NCBI GenBank assembly: GCA_963750395.1
Contig: CAVVQM010000015.1
Span: 1-64,000 of the forward strand
Direction: 5' to 3'
Origin: JADJPO01 sp963750395
GTDB taxonomy: Bacteria; Actinomycetota; Actinomycetes; Actinomycetales; Kineosporiaceae
DNA: 64,000 nucleotides
Shown here: positions 9,200 to 18,155 of the stretch, piece by piece
Layout of the letters: the number at the start of each line of letters is the position of its first letter
Position numbering within the stretch: position 1 is the first letter of the stretch
The notes under the pieces: generated by a model
The model's input: only the letters and a program-made list of their open reading frames with translations
What the model was told of the DNA's origin: nothing
Databases searched by the model: none
Translations under genes and position numbers: made by a program

Positions 9200-10712
9200 A
9201 TGAACCAGCACCGTTCGCGCCGGGCACTCCTGGACGCAACCGCCGTGGCAGCGACGGCGGCCGTGCTGGCCGCGGCCCTGTGGTTGGTGGTGGGCCCACA
9301 TACACCGCATCTGAGCCAGGCCAGCGCCGGCGAGGCGGACCTGGCTCTGCTGCTGCGCGAGGCGGCGGGCGACGACCGCGGGTACCAGGCACTCGCCGTC
9401 GTCGTCGTCACGGCGGACACGACACGCTACGCCGCAGTGGGTTCTGCGTCCGAAGGAGGACCGCCCATCGGCGAGGCCGACCCCGTCGAACTGGGCTCGA
9501 TCACCAAGACGTTCAACGGCCTGCTGCTGGCCGACGCGGTCGGACGGGGCGAGGTGGCGGCCGACGACCGGCTGGGTCTGCACGTCAGGGAGCTCGACGG
9601 GACGCCGGCCGGCGGGGTCACCCTGGCCGAGCTCGCCAGTCATCGAGCGGGTCTGCCTGGTCTTCCCCGGGCAACGAGGCTGCGCGCGCTGGTCGGCGTT
9701 GCTCACCAACGGCAACCCCTATGCCGAGGACACCCGCACATCGATCCTGGACCAGGTGCGATCGATCGACCTCGATGGTCGCGGCACGGTGAGCTACTCC
9801 AACCTCGGCGCCACCGTGCTCGGGTACGCCCTCGCCGCGGCCGCCGGCTACGACGACTGGGCGACCTACGCCCAGGACCGGCTGCTCGCTCCGCTCGGCA
9901 TGGACGAGACCGTCTTCGCCGGGACGCTGAACGAGGTGCCGGCCGGTGCCGTGCCCGGGCGGCGCGCGGCGGGGCTCCCGGCCGCGAAGTGGGTGAGCCC
10001 GGGGTTCCAACCCGCTGGATCCTCCACCTGGACGACGCCGCGCGACCTGGCGCGGTACGCCCAGGCAGTGCTACGCGGCGCGGCGCCCGGGATGTCCGCG
10101 GTGGAGCCGCGTTTCGACGTCGGTAGCGGCGACTCCGATGACGGGTCGGTGACCCGGATCGGTCACCACTGGTTCACCACGACCGGAGGAGCCGGTGGTG
10201 AGGAGTCGGTCACCTGGCACAACGGCGCGACCGGCGGGTTCTCCACGATGCTGGCGCTGGACCGGGACGCGGGACAGGCGGTGTTGGTGGTGGGCAACAC
10301 CACGCGCGGGGTCGAGGGTGTCGCGGCGCGGCTGCTGGGCGTCAACCTGTTCGGCGCTGACACGACCGCGCCGTCCGCACCTGTTCCCGCCCTGGTCGTC
10401 GGGGGTATGGCGCTGCTGGCGGTCGGTTCCTTCGCCTGGCGCAGCCGGCGCTCGTCCTCCCGCGCGCAGCTGCTCGGGTCGGCGGCCGAGGCGGTCTCGG
10501 TCCTGGTGCTCGCGCGGGTCCTCGGCCCGTGGGGCTATCTGCCCGGCTGGCTCTGGGGGGTGCTGCTGGCCGTCACCCTGGCCGCGTGCTGGTTCGCGGT
10601 ACGGACGGCGCGCGCGTTGCCGTGGCGGCGGGATCGCCGGCCCGGGCTCCAGACCGTGACCACCGGTGTGAGCATCCTGCTCGCGCTCGTGCTGCTGGCC
10701 GTCGTCAGGTGA
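9200..10712 (+). CDS. Beta-lactamase/penicillin-binding-type serine hydrolase with membrane tail (frameshifted)
   Basis: Class C beta-lactamase-like fold, probably an esterase or peptidase facing the cell exterior. An N-terminal helix (AATAAVLAAALWLVV) precedes the catalytic SITK (SxxK), YSN (YxN) and a HNG triad in place of KTG. The C-terminus has about three transmembrane helices. One extra base around 9670-9690 separates SHRAGLPGLP from RWSALLTNGNPY, which are contiguous in homologues. Start ATG 9200 is taken as the first good start ahead of the helix; GTG about 45 nt upstream is possible. Confidence 0.85.
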
Positions 10713-10964
10713 GGCGCCAGAACCTGGTCAGGGCCGCCACGGAACCGCCGACGCCGTGCTTGGCGGCGGACAGCATAGGAGCCCGCCGGCCCGGGCGATC
10801 TCGGCCAGGAGCCGGCCCTCTTCGCGTAGGCCGACTGCTGCCCTCCGACCGGTGCAGCCCCAAGTCGGACCGGCTGGCCTGCGTGACGCTGAAGTCGAAC
10901 GGCTCCGGGCTCAGGCCTGCGGCGACGATCCTCGGGGTGGAGTCGCGGGTCGGTATGGCCGACC
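10713..10964. other. Gap, nothing recognised
   Basis: About 250 bases between the hydrolase stop and the convergent DoxX stop. A minus-strand frame containing VAAGLSPEPFDFSVTQ is open but matches no family I know. It could be the fragment of a decayed gene. Confidence 0.35.
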
Positions 10965-11345
10965 TCAGGCGGAGAAGGCGTACGGCCCGAACCGGCCCCA
11001 TACGACCACGACGGCGAGCACCAGCAGGACTGCGTTGATCATGATGTTCGAGGTCTCGCCACGCCGGGCGTGAACCACAGCGGCGCTGATCATGAGCAGG
11101 GCGAGTCCGAGTGCGGCCAGCGGTGCCAGAACCGGCAGGACGCCCACCAACGGCGGGACGACGAGTCCGAGCGCCCCCAGGACCTCGAGGGCGCCGATGG
11201 TCTTGAGCATGGTGGGGGAGAAGTCCTCGGCCCAGGCCATGCCGGACTCGACGATCTGCTGCTTGGTCTTGGTCAGCTTCATGGCCCCAGCGGCGAGGAA
11301 CGCCGCCGCGAGCAGGCCGGCGATGATCCAGAGGACGGTGTTCAT
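10965..11345 (-). CDS. DoxX-family membrane protein
   Basis: 126-residue protein with four predicted transmembrane helices (WIIAGLLAAAFLAAGAMKL; IGALEVLGALGLVVPPL; LAPLAALGLALLMISAAVV; INAVLLVLAVVVVWGRF), the DoxX/DoxD-like pattern. The charged HARRGE turn precedes the last helix. ATG 11345 has GGAG upstream. Divergent from a MarR gene across an unusually AT-rich spacer, so probably controlled by it. Members are linked to redox and thiol stress, but no function is proven. Confidence 0.85.
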   Translation of the reverse strand: MNTVLWIIAGLLAAAFLAAGAMKLTKTKQQIVESGMAWAEDFSPTMLKTIGALEVLGALGLVVPPLVGVLPVLAPLAALGLALLMISAAVVHARRGETSNIMINAVLLVLAVVVVWGRFGPYAFSA

Positions 11346-11428
11346 AGGGGTGTCTCCGACGTGTGAGTAGTTAACACTTGAAGCACTGACCGTAGGGCAA
11401 ACTAATTCAAGAAGCAACTCACTCCTGC

Positions 11429-11458
11429 GAAGTGTTACTTCACATCTTAAGTTAAACT
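11429..11458. promoter_or_regulatory. AT-rich divergent control region, DoxX/MarR
   Basis: GAAGTGTTACTTC at 11429-11441 is an inverted repeat of GAAGT/ACTTC with a 3-nt centre. TAAACT at 11453-11458 lies 6 nt before the MarR GTG and looks like a leaderless -10. A related half-element (GTTAACACTTGAAG) lies nearer doxX. The AT content contrasts sharply with the surrounding DNA. Likely the MarR autoregulatory operator. Confidence 0.5.
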
Positions 11459-11464
11459 TCCCGG

Positions 11465-11950
11465 GTGAACGGTGTGCAGAGACAGCGGTGGCTCGATCCC
11501 GACGAGCAGCAGACCTGGATCACCCTGGCTGGGGTGCTCACCCGGCTGCCAGGCGCGCTGGACGCCCAACTGCGCCGGGACGCCGGGATCCACCTGTTCG
11601 ACTATCTGGTGCTCTCCGGTCTGTCGATGGCGCAGGACCGCACCCTGAGGATGGGCGAGCTCGCCGCCTTCGTCGAGGGTTCGTTGCCCCGGCTGTCGCA
11701 GGTCGTCACCCGGATGGAGAAGCGAGGCTGGGTGCGTCGTGCCCCCGACCCGAGCGACGGCCGTTCGACCCTGGCGATCCTCACCGACGCCGGCTGGGAC
11801 AAGGTGGTCGCCACGGCCCCGGGGCACGCCGCGGAGGTGCGGCGCTGCGTGTTCGATCCTTTGACCAAGGCTCAGGCGCGCACCCTGAACGAGATCGGTC
11901 GGCGCATCATGCGGGCCGTCGATACCGGCGCGGAGTGCACAGGGCCCTGA
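11465..11950 (+). CDS. MarR-family transcriptional regulator
   Basis: 161-residue winged-helix regulator. The recognition region MGELAAFVEGSLPRLSQVVTRMEKRGWV is followed by a wing with RRAPDPSDGRSTLAILT. Start GTG 11465 has no ribosome site but TAAACT 6 nt upstream, indicating a leaderless transcript. Divergent from doxX. Converges on the S51 peptidase gene, leaving 26 bp. Confidence 0.88.
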   Translation: MNGVQRQRWLDPDEQQTWITLAGVLTRLPGALDAQLRRDAGIHLFDYLVLSGLSMAQDRTLRMGELAAFVEGSLPRLSQVVTRMEKRGWVRRAPDPSDGRSTLAILTDAGWDKVVATAPGHAAEVRRCVFDPLTKAQARTLNEIGRRIMRAVDTGAECTGP

Positions 11951-11976
11951 CGAGGCGTGGTGCCGCCTGGCGCGGA

Positions 11977-12717
11977 TCAGGTCAGGCGGCGCACATTGAG
12001 GCGGTGCTCCACGGCCTCGCCGGTGCCGGGGTCGCGTTCGACCCGATAGGCGCCCGCGCCCTCGCGCTCGGCCACCGCCTCGTGCAATTCGGTCCCGCGG
12101 TAGACCAGGCCTGCCCCGTCGTCCGTGCAATGGGTCGCCGGCAGGGTGCCGTCGGCGACGAAGGCGTGGACGGCGGGCCGCCGGGCGGCCTCGGAGTCGT
12201 AGTGCACGCCGTTGCCGTACGGCAGCAGACCCAGCCCATCGCTGACCGGACGCAGCTCGGGTCCGAACGAGTCGGTGGTCCCGCCGGCATGCCAGCAGAT
12301 CGACCCGGCACTGACACCGCCGAGCACCACGCCCGCCCGCCAGACCCGCTCGAAGATCTCGTCCAGTCCGTGCACCCGCCACACCGCGAGCAGGTTCGCG
12401 ACGGAGCCGCCGCCGACCCACACCAGGTCCTGGGCCATCAGATGTGCCTCGACATCGGCGATGCTCGGCATCGGGAACAGGTGCAGGTGCGTCAGCGCGA
12501 ATCCGGCGGCGCGGCCGGCCTCGTCCAGTTCCGCGGCCCCGGCGCGTTGGTCGCCACCGGCGGTGCCGAGCAGGCAGACCCGCGGGGCGCGGCCGCTCAC
12601 CCCTGAGAGCTCCACCGCGTGGTGCACCAGGGGGGCGAAGTCGAGGCGGCGGCGTCCCTCGGGGTTGAGCGCGTAGCCACCCGACGTGGCCACGATGGTC
12701 GGCTGGTCAGCGGGCAT
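11977..12717 (-). CDS. Peptidase S51 (dipeptidase E/cyanophycinase-like)
   Basis: 246-residue cytoplasmic serine peptidase of family S51. The nucleophile elbow is GVSAGSICW near residue 130, and VWVGGGSVANLL is the conserved glycine segment. Family members cut Asp-X dipeptides or cyanophycin; the substrate here is not evident. It overlaps the FAD oxidoreductase gene by 11 bp, so the two are co-transcribed. Confidence 0.88.
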   Translation of the reverse strand: MPADQPTIVATSGGYALNPEGRRRLDFAPLVHHAVELSGVSGRAPRVCLLGTAGGDQRAGAAELDEAGRAAGFALTHLHLFPMPSIADVEAHLMAQDLVWVGGGSVANLLAVWRVHGLDEIFERVWRAGVVLGGVSAGSICWHAGGTTDSFGPELRPVSDGLGLLPYGNGVHYDSEAARRPAVHAFVADGTLPATHCTDDGAGLVYRGTELHEAVAEREGAGAYRVERDPGTGEAVEHRLNVRRLT

Positions 12718-14110
12718 CGCCGCTCCTGTCCTGCGGCATTGGGACCGGGCGCCGGCCCTCCAGGGTGTCCAGGGGCGGGCGGGGCGGCACCGGCAGCCCC
12801 AGGTGCTCCAGGACGGCGTCGGCGGCGCGCCGTCCGGACACCAGGGCGCCCTGGATCGACGCCGAATCTCGGTGGTCGCCGGCCACGAACAATCCGCCCC
12901 CGAGGGCCACGGGTCGGCGGATGTCGAGCGGCGGCGGCATCGCCGTGAGTGCGTGCGGTATCTCGTGCACCTGCACCACCTGCCAGGTGGTCGTGGAGGT
13001 GCCGTAGACCCGGGCCAGCCCACGGCGCACCCCCGGCTCCGACGTCGCCTCGGCCGGGTCGCCCGAGGGGAGCCCGAGGATCGTCGAGGCGACCAGCGTC
13101 CGGTCGTCGGGGGAGTAGTCCTGCGCAACGGCGCTGACCATGACGGTGTTCGCCAACGCGGACCTGCGCTCGCCGTCCAGATGGATGGCTCCGGTGCCGC
13201 CGTGGGGACCGAGGGCCGAGGAATCGACATCGCCGCCGGGTACGGCGTGCCAGAACGTGGTCAACGGGCGCGTCGCGACCGGCTCGGTGCCCGTGAGTCG
13301 CGCCGCGGTCCCGGGGTCTGCGGCGACCACCAGCGCCTTGGCCGTGACCGAACCCGCCTCGGTCACGGCGGTCAGGCCGTCGACTCGTTCGACGGGCGTG
13401 CCCAGCTGGATCACGCCCTCCGGCAGAGCGGCGGCGAGCTGGTCGCCGATCGCCTGCATGCCGCGCATCGGCACACTGGGCCGTCCGCGGACGAACGTCC
13501 GGATCAGCAACTCGACGAAGCGGCGCGAGGTCGAGCCCTCGTCCTCGGCGAGGGTGCCGGACAGGAACGGCTCCAGGACGGCGTGGCGCAACGCGCCGTC
13601 CACGCCGAGGCGGTCCAGTGCCCGGCCCCACGGCTCGTCGGGTGTGTCGAGGATGTTCGCCGGGTCGCGCAGCGCGCAGCGCAGTGCCCAGCGCAGGAAG
13701 GCGGCCTTCTCGCGGGGGGACCCGAGAGAGGTCACCAGATGCCGCAGGGCAGTGGGCAGGAGAGTGACGGGGCTGCGGCGTGGGTCGGCGAGCACGCGGT
13801 GCCCGGCTGCCGTCCTTACCACGGCCGCGGCCGGGAACGACTGCAGGGCAAGGCTCTTCAGGTCCAGCACGCGGCGCGCCTCGGGATAGGCGGGGTTGAG
13901 GAGCTGGAAGCCGCGGTCGCACCGGAATCCGTCGACCACGTCGGAACCGACCCGACCCCCGACCCGGGTGTCGCCCTCGAGAACGGTCACGTCGAGATCC
14001 GGGGCGGCCTCGGTGAGTCGCAGCGTGCAGGCCAGGCCGGCCATCCCGGCGCCGATCACCACGACGTCATGGCGGGAGGGGGCACCGGCGGCTGGGCTGG
14101 GTGGGATCAC
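12707..14110 (-). CDS. FAD-dependent oxidoreductase (phytoene desaturase/protoporphyrinogen oxidase-like)
   Basis: 467-residue flavoprotein. The ADP-binding motif VVVIGAGMAGLACTLRL is at about residues 16-32, followed by VLEGDTRVGGRVGSD, the dinucleotide-binding and GG motifs of the amine-oxidase superfamily. The C-terminal FAD motif (GGGLFVAGDHRDSASIQGALVSG) is intact. GTG 14110 is placed 6 nt after a TAGCGT box. The substrate is unknown; carotenoid-type or amine substrates are both possible. The gene runs into the S51 peptidase gene downstream. Confidence 0.85.
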   Translation of the reverse strand: MIPPSPAAGAPSRHDVVVIGAGMAGLACTLRLTEAAPDLDVTVLEGDTRVGGRVGSDVVDGFRCDRGFQLLNPAYPEARRVLDLKSLALQSFPAAAVVRTAAGHRVLADPRRSPVTLLPTALRHLVTSLGSPREKAAFLRWALRCALRDPANILDTPDEPWGRALDRLGVDGALRHAVLEPFLSGTLAEDEGSTSRRFVELLIRTFVRGRPSVPMRGMQAIGDQLAAALPEGVIQLGTPVERVDGLTAVTEAGSVTAKALVVAADPGTAARLTGTEPVATRPLTTFWHAVPGGDVDSSALGPHGGTGAIHLDGERRSALANTVMVSAVAQDYSPDDRTLVASTILGLPSGDPAEATSEPGVRRGLARVYGTSTTTWQVVQVHEIPHALTAMPPPLDIRRPVALGGGLFVAGDHRDSASIQGALVSGRRAADAVLEHLGLPVPPRPPLDTLEGRRPVPMPQDRSGDAR

Positions 14111-14116
14111 ACTCGG

Positions 14117-14122
14117 ACGCTA
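14117..14122 (-). promoter_or_regulatory. -10 box for leaderless FAD oxidoreductase
   Basis: Minus-strand TAGCGT, 6-nt spacer, then GTG at 14110. The same layout is seen before many genes in the window. Confidence 0.5.
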
Positions 14123-14172
14123 CCGCTCAGGGCCCGATGACTCGCGCTGAACCGCGCCCATCTGATGCCGCG

Positions 14173-15081
14173 TCAGTCCTGTGTGGTGAGCCAGCTCGCC
14201 GCCGCGGCGATGTCCGGGTGCCGGAACGAGAATCCGCTGCGTTGCAGCAGCTCCGAAGACATCCGCGTGCTGGACAGCACCTCGACCGCGAACTCGCCGA
14301 GCACGGCGCGCAGCGCGAAGGCCGGCACGGGCAGCACCGTCGGGCGATGGACGGCGCGACCGAAGGCCGTGGTCAGCTCACCCTGGCGCTTCGGCTGCGG
14401 GGCGCACAGGTTCACCGGGCCGGCGACGTCCGCCGTGAGCAGGTGTTCGATCGCGCCGACCTGGTCCTCCAGGGTGATCCAGGACCACCATTGCCGGCCG
14501 TTGCCGAGCGGTCCGGCCAGACCGAGCTTGAGCAGCGGCAGCATCCTGCCCAGGGCGCCGCCATCGGTGGCGAGCACCAGACCGGTGCGGATCATCGCCA
14601 CCCGGGTCCGTCCGCCGCTGGCCTCGACCGCCCGGGCCGCCTCGGCCTCCCAGGCTCGACAGACGTCGGTGAGGAATCCCTCTCCGGCGGTGGACGCCTC
14701 GGTCAGCACCTCGTCGCCGCGATCGCCGTAGTACCCCTGGGCCGACGCGTTGACCAGCACCTGGGGTGGGGTGTCCATGGCGCCCAGCGCCTCGACCAGG
14801 GTCCGAGTGGACTCCACCCGCGAGCGGAGCACGACCTGCTTGTACGCATCGGTCCACCGCTTGTCACCGACGCCGGCGCCGGCGAGGTTCACCACCGCGT
14901 CGGTGCCGGTCAGCGCCGCGGGATCCAGGTCACCCGAGGCCGGGTCCCATTGCACCTGATCAGGGCTCGTGGGCGAGCGCCGGACCAGCCGCCGCACCTC
15001 GTGCCCACCCTCGCGCAGCCGGTCGACCAGCGCCGTTCCGATCAGCCCCGACGACCCGGCGACGGTGATCCTCATGCCCAT
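14173..15081 (-). CDS. TIGR01777-family NAD-dependent epimerase-like protein
   Basis: 302-residue SDR-type protein (Rv2216-like) of unknown substrate. The N-terminal GSSGLIGTALVDRLREGGHEV is the nucleotide-binding loop. VNLAGAGVGDKRWTDAYK and VNASAQGYYGDRGDEVLTE are family hallmarks, with a C-terminal DUF1731-like end (VEVLSSTRMSSELLQ). Two in-frame ATGs (15081, 15075) are possible starts. Found between sucB and lipB in relatives; here a polymerase gene and an island have been inserted on either side. Confidence 0.92.
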   Translation of the reverse strand: MGMRITVAGSSGLIGTALVDRLREGGHEVRRLVRRSPTSPDQVQWDPASGDLDPAALTGTDAVVNLAGAGVGDKRWTDAYKQVVLRSRVESTRTLVEALGAMDTPPQVLVNASAQGYYGDRGDEVLTEASTAGEGFLTDVCRAWEAEAARAVEASGGRTRVAMIRTGLVLATDGGALGRMLPLLKLGLAGPLGNGRQWWSWITLEDQVGAIEHLLTADVAGPVNLCAPQPKRQGELTTAFGRAVHRPTVLPVPAFALRAVLGEFAVEVLSSTRMSSELLQRSGFSFRHPDIAAAASWLTTQD

Positions 15082-15088
15082 GTCGGCC

Positions 15089-16301
15089 TCAGTCCCACGT
15101 CATGCCCTCCCACGGGTCGTAGTCGATCTCCAGCGGTTCCTGCGGCGGGCGCTCGGACTCCGGGACGCGGCGCAGGTTGACCCGGATCCGGTACCACAGC
15201 GAACTGCGCCCACGCATACCGTCCAGCAGGATGTCGGCGGGCGCCAGCCGAGCCGCCACCTTTCGATGGCGCGTTGCCCATCGGTCGTAGCCGTCCATGG
15301 CCTGCTGCTTGGTCTTCGCCCGCGCGATCTCGATCAACGGAGCGGACGGTGCGCGCCGACCGGCCTCACCCGCGGCGCCCGCAGGGGCCCGTTCCGGCGG
15401 ACCCAGCTGGTCGGCGCGCTCCAGCAGCCTGTCCAGACGGCCCGCCGCGCCGTCCATGCCCTCCCAGACGTCGCCGAGTTGGGCGTACCGCTGCATGACG
15501 ACGCGCGGGGTGAACATCTCCGGATCGCAGTCGGCGACCTCGCTCCAGCGCAGGGGAGTGGACACTCTGGCGTCTGCAACCGCCCGCACCGAGTAGGCCG
15601 AGGCCACCGTGCGGTCCTTGGCGTTCTGGTTGAAGTCGACGAACACGCCCTCGCGCTCCTCCTTCCACCAGCGGCTCGTCGCCGCGTCGGGGGCCCGCAG
15701 TTCGACCTCCCGTGCCACGCGTCTGCGCCGCGACCCGTACCTGTGGGTAGGTCCAGTCCGGCGCGACCCGGGCGTAGACATGGAACCCTCGCGAGCCCGA
15801 GGTCTTCGGCCAGCCCTGCAGACCGAAGTCGGCGAGCACCTCCCGGGCGACCTGGGCGACCTCGACGATCTGCGGCCACTCGACCCCGGGCATGGGATCG
15901 AGATCGATGCGCAACTCGTCGGGGTGGTCGAGATCGTCGGCGCGCACCGGGTGGGGGTTGAGATCGACGCATCCCAGGTTGATCACCCAGGCCAGCACCG
16001 CGTCGTCGGTGACCACCACCTCCTCGGCGAAGGTGCCGCGGCGGTAATCGAGCCGGGCCACCTTTACCCAGTCCGGCCGCTTGGTGGGTGCCCGCTTCTG
16101 GAAGAACGCCTCCGCGTCGATCCCCTTGACGTACCGCTTGAGGATCATCGGGCGATCGATCACCCCACGCAGCGCGCCGCCGGACACCGCGAGGTAGTAC
16201 CGGATCAGGTCCAGCTTGGTCATCCCGATCGCCGGGAACACCACCTTGTCCGGATGCGTGACGGTGACGTCGCGTCCGGACAGGTGGAGGACCTCGTTCA
16301 C
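15089..16301 (-). CDS. LigD-type polymerase/primase domain protein (frameshifted)
   Basis: Stand-alone archaeo-eukaryotic primase-type polymerase of the NHEJ LigD family, able in homologues to add nucleotides at double-strand breaks. The first frame holds HPDKVVFPAIGMTKLDLIRYY, the metal-binding RIDLDPMPG (DxD), and SGSRGFHVYAR. An extra base near 15722 interrupts VRVAAQT and AREVELRAP; the rest reads FVDFNQNAKDRTVASAYSVR, also conserved. About 404 residues in total. There is no ligase or phosphoesterase domain and no Ku gene nearby. Start GTG 16301. Confidence 0.88.
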
Positions 16302-16406
16302 CTCGCCCCCGCCTCATCGCCGCGCAGGGGGACCGCGCCCGCCGACACCGGGCGGGGCGCTGCACCCCTGCGGACCATGAGGTGATCGTGCCGCCTGCTC
16401 CTGGCC

Positions 16407-18106
16407 CTACAGGCCGAGGTCGGCCTCGAAGGACCCCTCCTCGAGTCGCGCCCTGAGCGCGGACAGGAACCGCGCCGCGTCCGCGCCGTCCACGATCCGG
16501 TGGTCGTAGGACATCGCAAGGTAGACCATCGACCGGATCCCGATCGTCTCTGCGCCGTCCTCGGCGGGGATGACGACCGGACGGCGCACCACGGCACCGG
16601 TGCCGAGGATGCCGGTCTGCGGCTGGTTCAGGATCGGCGTGTCGAACAGCGCGCCACGACTGCCGGTGTTGGTCAGCGTGAAGGTGCCGCCACCGAGCTC
16701 GTCCGGGGTGATCTTGTTGTTGCGGGTCCGGTCGGCGAGTTCGGCGATCTTCCGGGCGATCCCGGCGATGTTCAGATCACCCGCGTCGCGGATCACCGGC
16801 ACCAGCAGGCCGCGGTCGGTGTCGACCGCCACGCCGAGGTGTTCGGCGCCGTGGTAGGTGATCTGGTCGCCGTCGATGCTGGCGTTGAGCATCGGGTACT
16901 GCTTGAGCAACTCGACCGTGGCCAGGGCGAAGAACGGCATGAACGAGAGCTTCGCGCCCTCGCGCTTGGCGAAGTCGACCTTGGCCCGGTCGCGCAGTCT
17001 GGCGATCCGAGTGACGTCCACCTCGATCACGGTGGTCAGCTGCGCCGAGACCTGCAGGGACTCGACCATCCGCTGGGCGATCACCTTGCGCAGCCGGGTC
17101 ATGGTCACGGTCTGACCGCGCAGCGGGGACTCCTCCGCCGCCTTGGCCGGTGCCGGCTTCGCCGGAGCCTGAGCCGCGGGTGCGGCGGGCGCCGCACCCT
17201 GCGCGGCATTGGCCGCGTCGAGGACGTCCTGCTTGCGGACCCGCCCACCGACGCCGGTGCCCTTGACCGAGGCCAGGTCGACCCCACGGTCCGCAGCCAT
17301 CCGGCGCACCAACGGCGTCACATAGCCGGCGTCCTCACTGGGGCCGGCGGTCGCGGCGGCCGGCGCGGCGGGTGCCGGCGCGGCCGGTGCCGGTGCAGCG
17401 CGGAGCGGGAGCGGCAGCGGGAGCGGGTGCTGCGGGTGCGGCTCTGCGGTGCCGGTGCCGGTGCGGACTCGGGCTCGGGTGCGGCCGGCGCGGCGCCACC
17501 GGAGTCCACCGACCCACCGATCACTGCCAGGTCGGCACCGACCGGCACCGTCTCGTCCTCGGCCACCAGGATCTTGCTCAGCGTTCCGGCCGCAGGTGAG
17601 GGGATCTCGGTGTCGACCTTGTCGGTGGACACCTCGAGCAGTGGCTCGTCCACCGCGACGGTGTCACCGACCTCCTTCAACCACCGGGTGACCGTCCCCT
17701 CGGTGACGCTCTCGCCCAGGGCCGGCATCTGGATCGTCGTCCCGCCCTCGGAGCCGCCGCCGGAACCGGCGTCCGGTTGCGGAGCGGCCTGTGCGGCGGG
17801 TTCGGGCTCTGCCGCCGGGGCGGACTGTTGCTCGGGGGCCGGTTCCGGCGCGCTCTGCGCGGCACCGGATCCATCGCCGATGTGAGCGAGAACAGCACCC
17901 ACCTCGACGGTCTCGTCCTCCCCGACCAGGATCTGCTCGATCACGCCGGCGAACGGTGAGGGGATCTCGGTGTCGACCTTGTCGGTCGACACCTCGAGCA
18001 GAGGTTCGTCGACCTCCACCCGCTCTCCGACCTGCTTGAGCCAGCGGGTGACGGTTCCCTCGGTGACGCTCTCGCCCAGGGCGGGCATCTGCACGGAGTC
18101 GGCCAT
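16407..18106 (-). CDS. sucB: Dihydrolipoamide acyltransferase E2 (2-oxoacid dehydrogenase complexes; frameshifted linker)
   Basis: E2 core of the pyruvate/2-oxoglutarate dehydrogenase complexes. Two N-terminal lipoyl domains each carry TDKVDTE (first lipoyl lysine K43). A peripheral-subunit-binding domain (VTPLVRRMAADRGVDLASVKGTG) follows, then the catalytic domain ending DHRIVDGADAARF with the active-site histidine. Two extra bases in the Ala/Pro-rich linker (about 17433 and 17403) shift the frame; removing them gives about 566 residues. An RBS (GGAGAG) precedes ATG 18106. Lies just downstream of lpd; LipA/LipB modify it. In M. tuberculosis the orthologue is dlaT. Confidence 0.93.
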
Positions 18107-18155
18107 GGTGTGGGTGCTCTCCTTCGAGTCCAGGTGTCCTGGTTCGTGTCGGTCG

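Noticed and set aside
11962..11990. GCCGCCTG/CAGGCGGC hairpin between the MarR and S51 genes as terminator
   Set aside because: Only 8 bp with a 13-nt loop, and it overlaps the S51 coding end; too weak to call.
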